DNA of 64,000 nt from Sphingomonas jaspsi DSM 18422 (lineage in GTDB: Bacteria > Pseudomonadota > Alphaproteobacteria > Sphingomonadales > Sphingomonadaceae), in NCBI RefSeq assembly GCF_000585415.1, contig NZ_KK073876.1:1733810-1797809 (forward strand), written 5' to 3'. Of this stretch, positions 37,405-46,941 are shown one piece after another; position 1 is the stretch's first letter, and each line of letters begins with the position of its first letter. Made by a program: the position numbers and the translations under genes. A model generated the notes under the pieces. That model did not search any database and was not told the origin of the DNA. It saw only the letters and a list, made by a program, of their open reading frames with translations.

Positions 37405-38475
37405 ATGCCCGTCGAATCGATCATGGGACGCGGTGCGACCCGCAACCACACGCCAACCCGCTTCAATCTGAAGGACCGGGTGCAGGATGGCGACTGGCTC
37501 GACAGTGTCGAATCGCTCGATGGCATCGTGCCCCGCCGCACCAGCGTTACGGTCGAAAGGCCGAAGACGATTTTGACGCGAAACAGCAGCCCGGACATTG
37601 GCTTCGATCGCTCCGTGAACTCCTATCGCGGCTGCGAGCATGGCTGCATCTACTGCTTCGCGCGACCGACCCATGCCTACCATGACCTGTCGCCCGGCGT
37701 GGATTTCGAAAGCCGCCTATTCGCCAAGCCCGATGCGGCGAAGTTGCTGCATTCGGCGCTGGCGCGACCCGGATATGAAGTCGCCCCGATCGCGCTCGGC
37801 ACCAACACCGACCCCTATCAGCCGATCGAGGAGGAATGGCGCATCACACGATCCGTCCTCGAACTTCTGCTGGAAACGAAGCACCCCTTCACCATTACCA
37901 CCAAGTCGGACCGGGTGCTGCGCGACCTCGACATCCTGACCGCGGCGGCTAGAATCGGCATTGCGGCAGTGGCGATCTCGGTAACGACGCTGGATCCCGC
38001 CATTCATCGCACGCTCGAACCGCGCGCCCCCGCACCGCGCAAACGGTTGGCGGCAATCAAGGCGCTGACCGATGCCGGCGTCCCGGCCTATGTGTCGATC
38101 GCGCCGGTCATTCCCCAGATCACCGATCATGAGATGGAGGCGATCGTTGCCGCTGCGGCCGAGGCCGGCGCACGGGGCGGCTTTTTCCTGCCCGTACGCC
38201 TGCCGCACGAGGTGGCGCCGCTGTTCCGCGCATGGCTCGACGATCATTTCCCCGATCGTGCAGGCAAGGTCATGACGACCATCCAGTCGATGCGCGGCGG
38301 CAAGGACAATGATCCCGGCTTCTTCAGCCGGATGCGTGGCAAGGGCCCATGGGGCAAGCTGATGGAAGACCGGTTCGGAAAGGCGACCCGGCGACACGGG
38401 CTGGTGCGCGCCAAATTCGCGCTCCGCTCAGACCAGTTCGAACCGCCGCAGGGCGCGCAGCTGCGACTGTTGTAG
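37405..38475 (+). CDS. PA0069-type radical SAM protein (SplB-related)
   Basis: The 356-residue protein has the radical SAM cluster motif CEHGCIYC (CxxxCxxC), followed by FARPTHAY and a TIM-barrel core (ALGTNTDPYQPIEEEWRITR, TTKSDRVLRD). It matches the PA0069 family, annotated as related to spore photoproduct lyase; its actual reaction is not known. No obvious ribosome binding site precedes ATG 37405; an internal ATG at 37423 is an alternative. Confidence 0.88.
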   Translation: MPVESIMGRGATRNHTPTRFNLKDRVQDGDWLDSVESLDGIVPRRTSVTVERPKTILTRNSSPDIGFDRSVNSYRGCEHGCIYCFARPTHAYHDLSPGVDFESRLFAKPDAAKLLHSALARPGYEVAPIALGTNTDPYQPIEEEWRITRSVLELLLETKHPFTITTKSDRVLRDLDILTAAARIGIAAVAISVTTLDPAIHRTLEPRAPAPRKRLAAIKALTDAGVPAYVSIAPVIPQITDHEMEAIVAAAAEAGARGGFFLPVRLPHEVAPLFRAWLDDHFPDRAGKVMTTIQSMRGGKDNDPGFFSRMRGKGPWGKLMEDRFGKATRRHGLVRAKFALRSDQFEPPQGAQLRLL

Positions 38476-38528
38476 ATTTTCGACGAATGGCGGTGACAGC
38501 CGCTCGGCGCGCGGCTAGCCAAGTCGTC

Positions 38529-39929
38529 ATGATCAGGATGTCGCTCACTGTCGCGCTGCTCGTCGCGGCCGCCGCCCCGCTTGCCGCCCAGCAACAACAG
38601 GCCGCCCCGGTCATCGTCGACGGCCGCATCGCCGCCATGCGCGACGACGCCTTGGCGAACGACCATTATGCCTGGGACATCGTCGAAGGGCTGACGACCG
38701 AGGTCGGACAACGGCTGGCCGGTACGGACGCCGAAGCCCGCGCCCGGGCCTGGGCGGTGAAGCGTCTGACCGCAATGGGCTTCGCCGACGTCCGGGTCGA
38801 GGAATTCCCCGTTCCGGTCTGGACGCGCGGCGCGGAAAGCGCGGAAATCCTGTCGCCCTTCCCGCAGAAGCTGGCCGTGGCGGCATTGGGCAACAGTGCC
38901 TCGACCGGTCCGGCGGGCGTCACGGGCGAAATCGTGGCCTATAATTCGGTCGAAGAATTGCGCGCCGCGCCCGACGCCGCGGTGAAGGGCAAGATCGTCT
39001 TCATCGACCATAATATGAAGCCGACCCAGGACGGGTCGAGCTATGGACCCGGCGGCACCCCGCGCCGCTCGGGACCCACGCTGGCGTCAAAGAAGGGCGC
39101 GATCGCGATCATCGTCCGATCGGCTGGCACAGACCTGCACCGCAATCCGCACACCGGGGTGCAGACGTTCGGCGACGGCGCCACGCCCATCCCTGCCGGG
39201 GCTATTTCGGTTCCCGACGCCCTCCAACTTCAGCGCATCCTGAAGCGGGGCCAACCGGTAACGCTGCGACTGACGCTGGTCAGCCAGACGCGCCAAGGAA
39301 CGTCGGGCAATGTCATCGCCGAAATCCCCGGACGCGACCCGTCGCTCGCACCGATCCTGGTCGGCGGCCATCTCGACAGCTGGGACCTTGGTACCGGCGC
39401 CATCGACGACGCGTCGGGCGTCGCCATCGCGACCGCCGCCGCGAAGCGCATCATGGATGGCGGCAGGCCTCTTCGCACGATCCGCATCGTCTGGTTCGGC
39501 TCGGAAGAAATCGGATTGTTCGGCGGGCTCGACTATCGCGCCCGCTACGGCAAGTTGCCGCATTACGCGCTGCTGGAAAGCGATTTCGGTGCCGACCGCA
39601 TCTGGCGGGTCGAAAGCCAGCTGGGCAAGGACCGTCTGGACGAAGCGCGCCGCATCGGCGCGGCGCTGGCGCCGCTCGGCATCGTCACAGGGTCGTTCGA
39701 AGAAGCTGACGGGTCGGATATCGGCCCGATGCTGGCCGACGGCCTGCCAGGGGTCGGGTTGAGCCAGGACGGAACGCGCTACTTCGACTATCACCACACC
39801 CCGGACGATACGCTGGACAAGATCGACCCTGCGCAACTGAAGCAGAATGTTGCCGCCTGGACGGCTGCGCTGGCCATCCTCGCCGGGCCGATCGAACCCA
39901 ATGCGTCGCCAACGAAGCGCAAACGTTGA
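38529..39929 (+). CDS. exported M28 family zinc peptidase
   Basis: The protein of about 466 residues starts with a signal peptide (SLTVALLVAAAAPLAAQ). A PA-like insert follows (FIDHNMKP region), then a C-terminal M28 peptidase domain with zinc and catalytic residues in GGHLDSWDLGTGAIDDASG, FGSEEIGLFGG, ESDFGADR and YHHTPDDTLD. It is likely an aminopeptidase or carboxypeptidase in the periplasm. An alternative start at ATG 38487 adds 14 residues before the signal peptide. Confidence 0.92.
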   Translation: MIRMSLTVALLVAAAAPLAAQQQQAAPVIVDGRIAAMRDDALANDHYAWDIVEGLTTEVGQRLAGTDAEARARAWAVKRLTAMGFADVRVEEFPVPVWTRGAESAEILSPFPQKLAVAALGNSASTGPAGVTGEIVAYNSVEELRAAPDAAVKGKIVFIDHNMKPTQDGSSYGPGGTPRRSGPTLASKKGAIAIIVRSAGTDLHRNPHTGVQTFGDGATPIPAGAISVPDALQLQRILKRGQPVTLRLTLVSQTRQGTSGNVIAEIPGRDPSLAPILVGGHLDSWDLGTGAIDDASGVAIATAAAKRIMDGGRPLRTIRIVWFGSEEIGLFGGLDYRARYGKLPHYALLESDFGADRIWRVESQLGKDRLDEARRIGAALAPLGIVTGSFEEADGSDIGPMLADGLPGVGLSQDGTRYFDYHHTPDDTLDKIDPAQLKQNVAAWTAALAILAGPIEPNASPTKRKR

Positions 39930-39972
39930 CGCTTCCCACCGCGGCGTGTGCCTGATAGGGCGCGCCACGGCG

Positions 39973-40052
<80 letters not shown>

Positions 40053-40122
40053 ATCGACTCACGGAGCGCCGCCGCACGGGTGCGAACGCCATCGCTCCCC
40101 TGCGCTCGGTGCCGCAAGGGAC

Positions 40123-40199
40123 TGGTGGGCCCGGCAGGACTCGAACCCGCAACCAAGCCGTTATGAGCGGCCAGCTCTAACCAATTGAGCTACAGGCCC
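40123..40199 (-). tRNA. tRNA-Ile2 (anticodon CAT, lysidine-modified)
   Basis: The minus-strand cloverleaf has acceptor arms GGGCCTG and CGGGCCC, a D-arm GCTC/GAGC, an anticodon loop CTCATAA, a T-arm GCGGGTTCGAGTCCTGC and an encoded CCA. The CAT anticodon could be Met or minor Ile. The stretch after the anticodon (ATAACGGCTTGGT) matches E. coli tRNA-Ile2, in which C34 becomes lysidine. Elongator tRNA-Met is the less likely alternative. Confidence 0.85.
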
Positions 40200-40249
40200 C
40201 ACCTGCCGCGGCGGCGATAGCGGCGAGATATAGGGGTGCGCAAGGCCGT

Positions 40250-41845
40250 TCAGTCGGCGGGAAGCAGCAGTTCGATGCGTTCCGGGCCGATCGACAGGTC
40301 GCCACCCACCAGCCTCACCAGACCGCGCAGCAGACGGAGCGAAAACCCGAGGCCCAGCAGGCCGCCCTGATCGGCCGCCGCTGGATCGAGCAGCATGGAT
40401 TCGCTCATCGATGTCGTCGATGCCGGCCGCGTAACCGCAACGACGACCTTGTCATCATCTCGGCTGGCGGTGACCGTTATTTTCTCGCCCGGCGCCGCTG
40501 CATCGATCACCGATCCGATATATCGGCGCAGCAATCGGGTCGCCAGATCGATCGACAGTGCTGAGCGGTCCGTCCTTCCCGCCGGGTGCAGCGATAGCAA
40601 AGCGCCAATGTTCGCCGCGCGATCCTGAAGTTCGGGTTCGATCGAATTGAAGACATCGACAAGCCGACTGCCATTGCCGGCTTCCTGCCCGGCAGCCTGC
40701 ATCCTGGCGGCTATGTCCAGATCCTGCACAGCTTCGAGCAGCATCCGGGCCTGCGTCACGATTTCGGCGGCCCGCTGGCGATAGTTGCGGTGCGCAGGGC
40801 CGAGATATTGGCCGTCGATGATTTCGGCGAAGCCGATGATCGCATTGAGCGGAGTCTTGATGTCGTGGATGGTCTCGCGCAGCGCATCCAGGTCGACTTT
40901 CCGCCCTGGCCGGACGTTTATTCTGCGCTCCGGTCCGCCGCTCTCCTGCTGAGCGTCCGGCTGGCGCGCAACGCCACGATAGCCCAGGAAGTGGCCGTCG
41001 ACCGGTGAAAAGGCGGGTACGCCGGACAATTGCCAAGGGCCGCCAACCGCGGGCGTTTCGAGCGTCATTGTCTGGTCGGCGAAGGGTTCGCGTTCGGCCA
41101 GCGCCCGCCCGATGCCCTGCGCGCCGGACGTCTCGCCCAGCGACTGACCCACAAGAGCGCCGCGAGGGATGCCATCGACCCACACGATCCGGCCTTCGCT
41201 GTCGCTTTCCCAGCGGAACAGTCCCGCACCCGCCGGCACCGCTTCATAGGAGGGTGCCGGTTTCGGTATTGCCGGAGCAGCGACGGGTGGGCTCGCCTTG
41301 GCAATGTCATCCCCCCCGTCGCGGCGCGATCGAAGCTGCTCGATGCGTGCGACCATCTGGCTGATGCTGGGCGGTTCGCCGTCGTCCTCATCGATTGGAT
41401 CGGCATTCGTTGGGGATGGCAGGTTCGGCTCAATCGCCGGGACCGTATCGCGCGACGCCAGCGGGACGGTTCGCGCCAGGGTCTGGATGAAGTTGGCCAC
41501 CTCTGCGCTGCAATCGCGCGCGATGTCGTGCCATTCCATGGCGCTCAGGTTGGCGCTTGCCAGCACCGGAGCGGCCACGACCAGTTTGTCGCGGGCGAAC
41601 AGCGCGACGACCCGCGGATCGAGCGGATAGGCGGCCGCTTGACGCGCTGTGGCAGCTCGAACCGCTTCGGGGATTGCCACCGCTTCGCGCTCGACAAGGG
41701 CGAAGGCGGCGTCCGCCAGAGCCCCGTCATGCGTCTCAGGCAGTCGCGCCAGAAGGTCGATCAGCTGGCGCCACCGCACGATCCGGTCGTGTTCGTCCAC
41801 GACAGGTTGGGTAATCGCAGTCCGTAGCCGATCGTCAAACCGCAA
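40250..41845 (-). CDS. histidine kinase-like protein with degenerate ATPase domain
   Basis: The 531-residue cytoplasmic protein has a helical N-terminal region (1-175), a PAS-like domain (about 205-300) and a DHp helix with a clear H-box (ETIHDIKTPLNAIIGFAEII). The ATPase-like C-terminus is degenerate: at the N-box the sequence reads RYIGSVIDAA where Asn residues are expected, the DxGxG motif is absent (VAVTRPAST), and only a GLLGLGFSLRLLRGLV segment resembles the G2 box. It may be a scaffold or phosphatase rather than a kinase. No response regulator is adjacent. Confidence 0.82.
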   Translation of the reverse strand: MRFDDRLRTAITQPVVDEHDRIVRWRQLIDLLARLPETHDGALADAAFALVEREAVAIPEAVRAATARQAAAYPLDPRVVALFARDKLVVAAPVLASANLSAMEWHDIARDCSAEVANFIQTLARTVPLASRDTVPAIEPNLPSPTNADPIDEDDGEPPSISQMVARIEQLRSRRDGGDDIAKASPPVAAPAIPKPAPSYEAVPAGAGLFRWESDSEGRIVWVDGIPRGALVGQSLGETSGAQGIGRALAEREPFADQTMTLETPAVGGPWQLSGVPAFSPVDGHFLGYRGVARQPDAQQESGGPERRINVRPGRKVDLDALRETIHDIKTPLNAIIGFAEIIDGQYLGPAHRNYRQRAAEIVTQARMLLEAVQDLDIAARMQAAGQEAGNGSRLVDVFNSIEPELQDRAANIGALLSLHPAGRTDRSALSIDLATRLLRRYIGSVIDAAAPGEKITVTASRDDDKVVVAVTRPASTTSMSESMLLDPAAADQGGLLGLGFSLRLLRGLVRLVGGDLSIGPERIELLLPAD

Positions 41846-41944
41846 GTTTCACTCCGCACCTCGCGCCCATGCGCAGGAAACTTGCCTTGCCGCGCCGGGG
41901 AACGGACGCACAGGGGCCGGCGGTTAACCATCCCGATTTGGCAC

Positions 41945-41979
41945 AAAAAAGGACGCCGGCGCGATTGGCGCCGGCGTCC
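41945..41979 (-). terminator. intrinsic terminator of the TPR gene
   Basis: Reading the minus strand, a perfect 12-pair stem (41979-41968 with 41962-41951) closes a five-base loop and is followed by TTTTTT (41950-41945). It ends the transcript of the 42002-43240 gene. Confidence 0.93.
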
Positions 41980-42001
41980 CTATTGTTGGTTGGCTGTAGG
42001 C

Positions 42002-43240
42002 TTAGCCGGCGTAAGCCAGCCAGAACTTGGCGGTCGCGGCCTGGACACCGCCGACTGCCGACAGCGCTGCCTTTGCGCCCGCCTTGTCACCGCTGCGGGC
42101 CAGCGCCATGCCGAGGTGCAGGTTAGCCAGGTCCTTGTCGACGCCCGCCTTGGTCAGCGCGCTACGATACAGCGCAATCGCGGCCGGGTAATCGCCATAG
42201 CCATAGTAGGCGTCGCCGATGATGATCGCCTTCTTGCCGTCCGGCGAGGCCGAAGCCGTCTTCGCCTGGGCAGCGAGCGAGGCGCGGTCACCTTGCGACT
42301 TGGCGACGGCCGACGCGTAAAGCGCGGCGATGTCCGCGTCGGTCTTGGCGATCGTGCCGGCCTGGAAACCCGCTTCCATGACGGCCTTGGCTTCACCCGG
42401 GAAACCCTTGGTGACGGCGGCGGTGGCGTAGCGGTAGTAGTCGTTCGGCGTATTCATGCCGTTGACGGCATAGAGCAAGCGCGACACGTCGATCGCCGCC
42501 ACCGGGTCCATGTTCCGTCCACGCTGGTAGATGTGCAGCGCTTCGGTCCAGTTCGCCTGGGTCGGATAGGTCGTCACCAGCTTGACCGAACGCTCGGCAA
42601 AGCTCGGGATCTTGTTGTTGTAGGCGGTCGCGAACGCGAAGCGCAGAAGGCTTTCGCTGGCCTTGCCATTGGCGGCTTCCTCGGCCGCGATCGCACGGTC
42701 GACCAGCGCCAGGCCCTCCGCGGCGCGTCCCTGCTTGCCCAGCGTTTCGGCCTGCAGAAGCAGAATGTCGCGGTTGGCAGGATCAAGCTGCAGCACGCGG
42801 TCGAAGGTCTTCGACGCTTCGGCGAACTGCTTGTTGTTGTACTGCACCTTGCCGATGTTGGTGTAGAGCGGCATCACGGTCGACGCCGGGACGACCTGCG
42901 TGGCAAGGATGGCCTCGACGGCCGCTACCATTGCCGGCAGGTCCTGGACGTCGGCAGCCGCCTGCAGCTGAAGGCGGGCGAGCGCATATTTTTCGTCCTT
43001 GGACTTCGCCGCTTCCTGCACCGCAGGCAGCTTCGCCGCGATCGCAGCGCGATCCTTGGACACCACGGCCGCCTGGAATTCCTGGAATGCCTTGGCGGCA
43101 CCCGACGAAATCTTGGGCTTGTAGGTATCTTGCGCAGGCTGCTGGGCGGCGGGCGCGGCCTTGTCCGACTGGGCGGCGAGCGCCGGGCTCATGAACATGG
43201 TGCCGGCCAGCAGGCCAATCGCGATTCGGGAAAGCTTCAT
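42002..43240 (-). CDS. exported TPR-repeat protein
   Basis: The 412-residue protein has a classical signal peptide (MKLSRIAIGLLAGTMFMSPALAA) and a periplasmic region of TPR-like helical repeats, for example QFAEASKTFDRVLQLDPANRD and YGDYPAAIALYRSALTKAG. No catalytic motif is seen. It has a strong GAGGAGAT site before its ATG, its own terminator, and is divergent from gyrA. It is a paralogue in style, not clearly in sequence, of the TPR protein at 31490-33175. Confidence 0.85.
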   Translation of the reverse strand: MKLSRIAIGLLAGTMFMSPALAAQSDKAAPAAQQPAQDTYKPKISSGAAKAFQEFQAAVVSKDRAAIAAKLPAVQEAAKSKDEKYALARLQLQAAADVQDLPAMVAAVEAILATQVVPASTVMPLYTNIGKVQYNNKQFAEASKTFDRVLQLDPANRDILLLQAETLGKQGRAAEGLALVDRAIAAEEAANGKASESLLRFAFATAYNNKIPSFAERSVKLVTTYPTQANWTEALHIYQRGRNMDPVAAIDVSRLLYAVNGMNTPNDYYRYATAAVTKGFPGEAKAVMEAGFQAGTIAKTDADIAALYASAVAKSQGDRASLAAQAKTASASPDGKKAIIIGDAYYGYGDYPAAIALYRSALTKAGVDKDLANLHLGMALARSGDKAGAKAALSAVGGVQAATAKFWLAYAG

Positions 43241-43580
43241 CTCGATCTCCTCTTGGCGACCGGCCGGATCGGCCGAACGCCATGTGAAAAACTTTTTGCG
43301 GGCGCGGCCATATACCGGATGCCCCGTTGCGGAAAGGCGGAATGGCGTCGCGCAGGTGAACGGCCTTTGAACTGTTTGTAAAGCAAGGCGAAATGCCGGA
43401 CTCGGCGTGACCCGTCACACCCCATGACAGCGCCGGTCCCTCGCGCGCGTGCACACGCGCGAGCGCGCACGGGGTGGTCATGCTGTCCCCCATCGGCTAG
43501 CAGGGACAGCGGGGGATGCCCGCTTCGGCGCGGGTGATTCTTACCGCGTAGAAACAAGAACAAACACGACAGGATTTCCC
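43241..43580. other. gyrA upstream region with inverted repeats
   Basis: This 340-base gap between the divergent TPR gene and gyrA holds no convincing gene. It contains CTCGCGCG/CGCGCGAG (43440-43447 and 43456-43463) around an inner GTGCAC palindrome. There is also GCTGTCCC/GGGACAGC (43482-43489 and 43503-43510), and a small CCCGC/GCGGG hairpin (43519-43534). The last 45 bases are A-rich and lead to the gyrA start. I could not place a confident promoter. Confidence 0.55.
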
Positions 43581-46364
43581 TTGGCGACCCAGCCTCCGGT
43601 TGACGAACAGACCCCGCCGCCCGCCGGCGATATTGCCCCCATCTCTATCGTCGAGGAGATGAAGACCAGCTACCTCGACTATGCGATGAGCGTCATTGTG
43701 GCGCGCGCGCTGCCCGACGTGCGCGACGGGTTGAAGCCGGTTCACCGCCGCATCCTCTACGCCTGCCAGGAAGCGGGCTATGTCGCGGGCCGCCAGTACC
43801 GCAAGTCGAGCCGCATCGTCGGCGACGTCATGGGTAAATATCACCCGCATGGCGACAGCGCGATTTACGACGCGCTGGCCCGAATGACCCAGGACTGGTC
43901 GATGCGCGTGCCGCTGATCGACGGCCAGGGCAACTTCGGCTCGATGGACCCCGATCCGCCCGCCGCGATGCGCTATACCGAAGCGCGCCTCGCCAAGGTC
44001 GCGAACTTCCTGCTCGGCGACATCGACAAGGATACGGTCGCTTTCACGCCAAACTATGACGCGTCGGAAAGCGAGCCGCAGGTCCTCCCGGCCCGCTTCC
44101 CCAACCTGCTGGTCAACGGCGCCGGCGGCATCGCGGTCGGCATGGCGACCAATATCCCCCCGCACAACCTCGGCGAAGTGCTCAACGCCTGCCGCGCCTA
44201 CATCGCCGACCCGGCGATCGGCGTCGAAGGGCTGATGGAACATGTGAAGGGCCCGGACTTCCCGACCGCGCCGCTGATCCTCGGCACGTCGGGCATCCGC
44301 AGCGCCTACACTACGGGTCGCGGTTCGATCATGATGCGCAGTCGTGCGCATGTCGAAGAAGGCCGGGGCGACCGCCGCTCGATCGTGCTGACGGCCATCC
44401 CCTACCAGGTCGGCAAGTCGGGCCTGGTCGAAAAAATCGCCGAAGCCGCGAAGGAAAAGCGGATCGAGGGCGTTTCCGACATTCGCGACGAATCGAGCCG
44501 CCTCGGCGTCCGCATCGTCATCGACCTGAAGCGCGATGCGACCCCGGAAGTGGTGCTCAACCAGCTGTGGCGTCACACTCCCGCCCAGTCGAGTTTCCCG
44601 GCCAATATGCTCGCCATCCGTGGCGGCCGGCCGGAAACGCTCAGCCTGCGCGACATCATCGAAAGCTTCGTCAAGTTCCGCGAAGAGGTCATCACCCGCC
44701 GCTCGAAGTACGAGCTGCTCAAGGCCCGCGAACGCGCGCACATCTTGCTCGGCCTGGTCGTCGCGGTCACCAACCTCGACGAGGTGGTGAAGTTGATCCG
44801 CGGTTCATCCACTCCGGCCGAAGCGCGCGAAACGCTGCTCCAGCGCGAATGGGACGGCGAACAGATCCGGCCCTACATCGCGCTGATCGAAGCCGTGGAA
44901 CCGCAGGCATCGGGCACCACCTACCGCCTCAGCGAAGCCCAGGTGAAGGCGATCCTCGAACTGCGCCTGCATCGCCTTACTGCGCTGGGTCGCGACGAAA
45001 TCGGCGGCGAACTGGAAGAACTGTCGAAAACGATCGGCGAGCTGCTCGAAATCCTCGGCAATCGCGCGCGTCTTTATGAAGTGATGCTGGAGGAATTCGA
45101 CGAGGTCGAACGCGAATTTGCGACTCCGCGCGTCGCTGAAATTGCGCCCGCCGCCGACGGGATCGATGACGAGGACCTGATCGAGGTCGAGGACATGGTC
45201 GTCACCGTGACCATGACCGGCTACATCAAGCGCACCCCCCTAGCCCTGTTCCGCGAACAGAAGCGCGGCGGCAAGGGTCGTAGCGGCATGGCGACCAAGG
45301 ACGAGGATATCGTCACCTCGCTATTTGTCACCTCGACCCACAATCCGGTGCTGTTCTTCACCAACATCGGCCGCGTCTATCGCATGAAGGTGTGGCGCCT
45401 GCCCGAAGGCGGGCCGACCGCCAAGGGCCGCCCGATGGTCAACATCCTGCCGCTGTCGGCGGGCGAAACCGTCACCACCGTGCTTCCGCTGCCGCAGGAC
45501 GAGGAGGAGTGGAAGAACCTCCACATCATGTTCGCGACAGCTCGCGGCACCGTGCGTCGCAACTCGATGGACGCCTTCACCAACATCCCCACCGCCGGCA
45601 AGATCGCAATGAAGTTCGGCAATGCCGACGAAGGCGATGAAGGCGAAGAGGATAATCTCGACCGCCTGATCGGGGTCGAACTGCTGACCGAGGAAGACGA
45701 CTGCCTGCTCGCAACCCGCAACGGCAAGGCGATCCGCTTCAAGTCGACCGACGTCCGCGAATTCCAGAGCCGCGCCTCGATGGGCGTGCGCGGTATCCGC
45801 CTACTCGATGACGACCAGGTCATCTCCATGTCGATCCTGCGCCGTGGCGGAAATTCGGCCGAGGAACGCGAGGCCTATCTGAAGTCGCCCCGCTGGCGCG
45901 ACAACAGCGGCGCCGAAGGGCTCAGCGAAGAAAAATATGCCGCGATGGCCGACAATGAGCAGTTCCTGCTGACCGTCACCGAAAACGGCTATGGCAAGCG
46001 CAGCTCGACCTACGAATATCGCCGCACCGGTCGCGGCGGACAGGGCATCATCAACATCGTCACCTCGGAACGCAACGGCGGCGTCGTCGCCAGCTTCCCG
46101 GTCAAGCCCGGCGAATCGCTGATGCTGGTCACCGACCAGGGCAAGATGATCCGCACCACCGTCGGCGACATCCGCATCGCGGGACGTAACACACAAGGCG
46201 TCACCATCTTCAACGTCGCCAACAACGAACGTGTGGTTTCGGTCGCCCGCATCGACGAAAGCGAAGAGGAAGAAATCGAACTCGAAGGCGGCAACGAGAT
46301 CGCACCCGACACCGGCGCGATGATCGGTGCCGACGAAGCGGCAGGCCCCGCCGACGGCGAATAG
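43581..46364 (+). CDS. gyrA: DNA gyrase subunit A
   Basis: GyrA cuts and rejoins DNA in the gyrase A2B2 complex to introduce negative supercoils. The 927-residue protein has the winged-helix and tower domain with catalytic Tyr132 ([10 protein letters not shown]), followed by the beta-propeller C-terminal domain. The quinolone-resistance region reads [12 protein letters not shown] with Ser93 and Asp97, the susceptible residues at the positions of E. coli Ser83 and Asp87. The GyrA-box region contains [10 protein letters not shown]. The start is TTG 43581 with AGGA six bases upstream; the frame extends further upstream but has no GyrA-like sequence. Confidence 0.97.
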   Translation: MATQPPVDEQTPPPAGDIAPISIVEEMKTSYLDYAMSVIVARALPDVRDGLKPVHRRILYACQEAGYVAGRQYRKSSRIVGDVMGKYHPHGDSAIYDALARMTQDWSMRVPLIDGQGNFGSMDPDPPAAMRYTEARLAKVANFLLGDIDKDTVAFTPNYDASESEPQVLPARFPNLLVNGAGGIAVGMATNIPPHNLGEVLNACRAYIADPAIGVEGLMEHVKGPDFPTAPLILGTSGIRSAYTTGRGSIMMRSRAHVEEGRGDRRSIVLTAIPYQVGKSGLVEKIAEAAKEKRIEGVSDIRDESSRLGVRIVIDLKRDATPEVVLNQLWRHTPAQSSFPANMLAIRGGRPETLSLRDIIESFVKFREEVITRRSKYELLKARERAHILLGLVVAVTNLDEVVKLIRGSSTPAEARETLLQREWDGEQIRPYIALIEAVEPQASGTTYRLSEAQVKAILELRLHRLTALGRDEIGGELEELSKTIGELLEILGNRARLYEVMLEEFDEVEREFATPRVAEIAPAADGIDDEDLIEVEDMVVTVTMTGYIKRTPLALFREQKRGGKGRSGMATKDEDIVTSLFVTSTHNPVLFFTNIGRVYRMKVWRLPEGGPTAKGRPMVNILPLSAGETVTTVLPLPQDEEEWKNLHIMFATARGTVRRNSMDAFTNIPTAGKIAMKFGNADEGDEGEEDNLDRLIGVELLTEEDDCLLATRNGKAIRFKSTDVREFQSRASMGVRGIRLLDDDQVISMSILRRGGNSAEEREAYLKSPRWRDNSGAEGLSEEKYAAMADNEQFLLTVTENGYGKRSSTYEYRRTGRGGQGIINIVTSERNGGVVASFPVKPGESLMLVTDQGKMIRTTVGDIRIAGRNTQGVTIFNVANNERVVSVARIDESEEEEIELEGGNEIAPDTGAMIGADEAAGPADGE

Positions 46365-46370
46365 ACCATA

Positions 46371-46396
46371 GGAACGGCGGCGGTCTCCGCTTCGTT
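46371..46396 (+). promoter_or_regulatory. EcfG-type general stress promoter (exact match)
   Basis: GGAAC (46371-46375) and CGTT (46393-46396) are 17 bases apart, an exact match to the EcfG consensus. It starts seven bases after the gyrA stop. The predicted start near 46403 gives a short leader with AAGGAG before ATG 46430. Confidence 0.7.
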
Positions 46397-46429
46397 GATC
46401 GGGTAACCGACAACAAGAAGGAGACCGCC
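46379..46429 (+). repeat. 10-base inverted repeat overlapping the ribosome binding site
   Basis: GGCGGTCTCC (46379-46388) and GGAGACCGCC (46420-46429) are perfect complements. The 3' arm contains the Shine-Dalgarno GGAGA and ends directly before ATG 46430. The 5' arm lies in the spacer of the EcfG promoter, so only read-through transcripts from gyrA would contain both arms. A small CGG/CCG hairpin (46400-46409) sits inside. Confidence 0.7.
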
Positions 46430-46900
46430 ATGCCCCTCGCCAACAACGCCCTCGTCCTCGTCACCGACGGGCGCAAGACGCTCTTCTTCCGCAACGAGGG
46501 CGACCAGAACCAGATCGATCTGCGCACCGAGGCGCATGACGAGCGCGACGACGCCGATTTCAATCGCGATCTGGCAAGCGATGCGCCCGGCACGACGCAA
46601 CAGTCGGGCGGCTACGGGCATTCGACTTACGAAGAGACCGACTTCAAGCAATTGGAAGAGGACCGCTGGGCGCACAATGCCGCCGAAGAGGTAAACAAGC
46701 GCGCGCTCGCCAATGACTTCGACGCGCTCGCCATCATCGCCCCGCCCAAGACGCTGGGCGAATTGCGCAAGAAACTTCACAAGGAGGCGGAACGCCGCGT
46801 CGTGGTCGAAATCGCGAAGGAAATGACCGGACACTCGATCCCGGACATCGAAGCGCTTCTCACCAACGAAACCAAGCCCGCCGAACTGGCCGACGTCTAA
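46430..46900 (+). CDS. host attachment family protein
   Basis: The 156-residue protein matches the Host_attach family, named after an Agrobacterium gene linked to plant attachment; the molecular function is unproven. It shows VLVTDGRKTLFFRNEGD at the N-terminus, DFKQLEEDRWAHNAAEEVNKRAL and IIAPPKTLGELRKKLHKEAERRVVVEIAKEMTGH. The upstream EcfG promoter suggests it belongs to the general stress response rather than to attachment. Confidence 0.85.
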   Translation: MPLANNALVLVTDGRKTLFFRNEGDQNQIDLRTEAHDERDDADFNRDLASDAPGTTQQSGGYGHSTYEETDFKQLEEDRWAHNAAEEVNKRALANDFDALAIIAPPKTLGELRKKLHKEAERRVVVEIAKEMTGHSIPDIEALLTNETKPAELADV

Positions 46901-46914
46901 CACTGGTCGAACGG

Positions 46915-46938
46915 GGCCGCGCTCGCTAAGGCGCGGCC
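46915..46938 (+). repeat. hairpin directly upstream of trmFO
   Basis: GGCCGCGC (46915-46922) pairs with GCGCGGCC (46931-46938) around an eight-base loop, ending three bases before the trmFO ATG. There is no T-run, so it is more likely a translation-region structure than a terminator. Confidence 0.5.
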
Positions 46939-46941
46939 TCC

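Noticed and set aside
36130..37683. Long minus-strand open frame (517 codons) opposite the lytic transglycosylase and the start of the radical SAM gene.
   Set aside because: It is the antisense shadow of well-supported genes. GC-rich codons rarely give stops on the other strand. Its translation has no recognisable motif and is Arg/Ala/Gly/His-rich.
40123..40199. tRNA-Met reading of the CAT tRNA.
   Set aside because: The anticodon arm and variable region match minor tRNA-Ile2 better than elongator or initiator Met.
41882..43381. 499-codon plus-strand frame opposite the exported TPR gene.
   Set aside because: It runs through the terminator stem at 41945-41979 and lies antisense to a gene with signal peptide, strong ribosome binding site and terminator.
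43482..43510. GCTGTCCC/GGGACAGC as an intrinsic terminator.
   Set aside because: No T-run follows on either strand and no gene ends there.
46379..46429. Classical RNA thermometer before the host-attachment gene.
   Set aside because: The 5' arm lies within the predicted EcfG promoter, upstream of the transcription start, so the main stress transcript could not form the helix.
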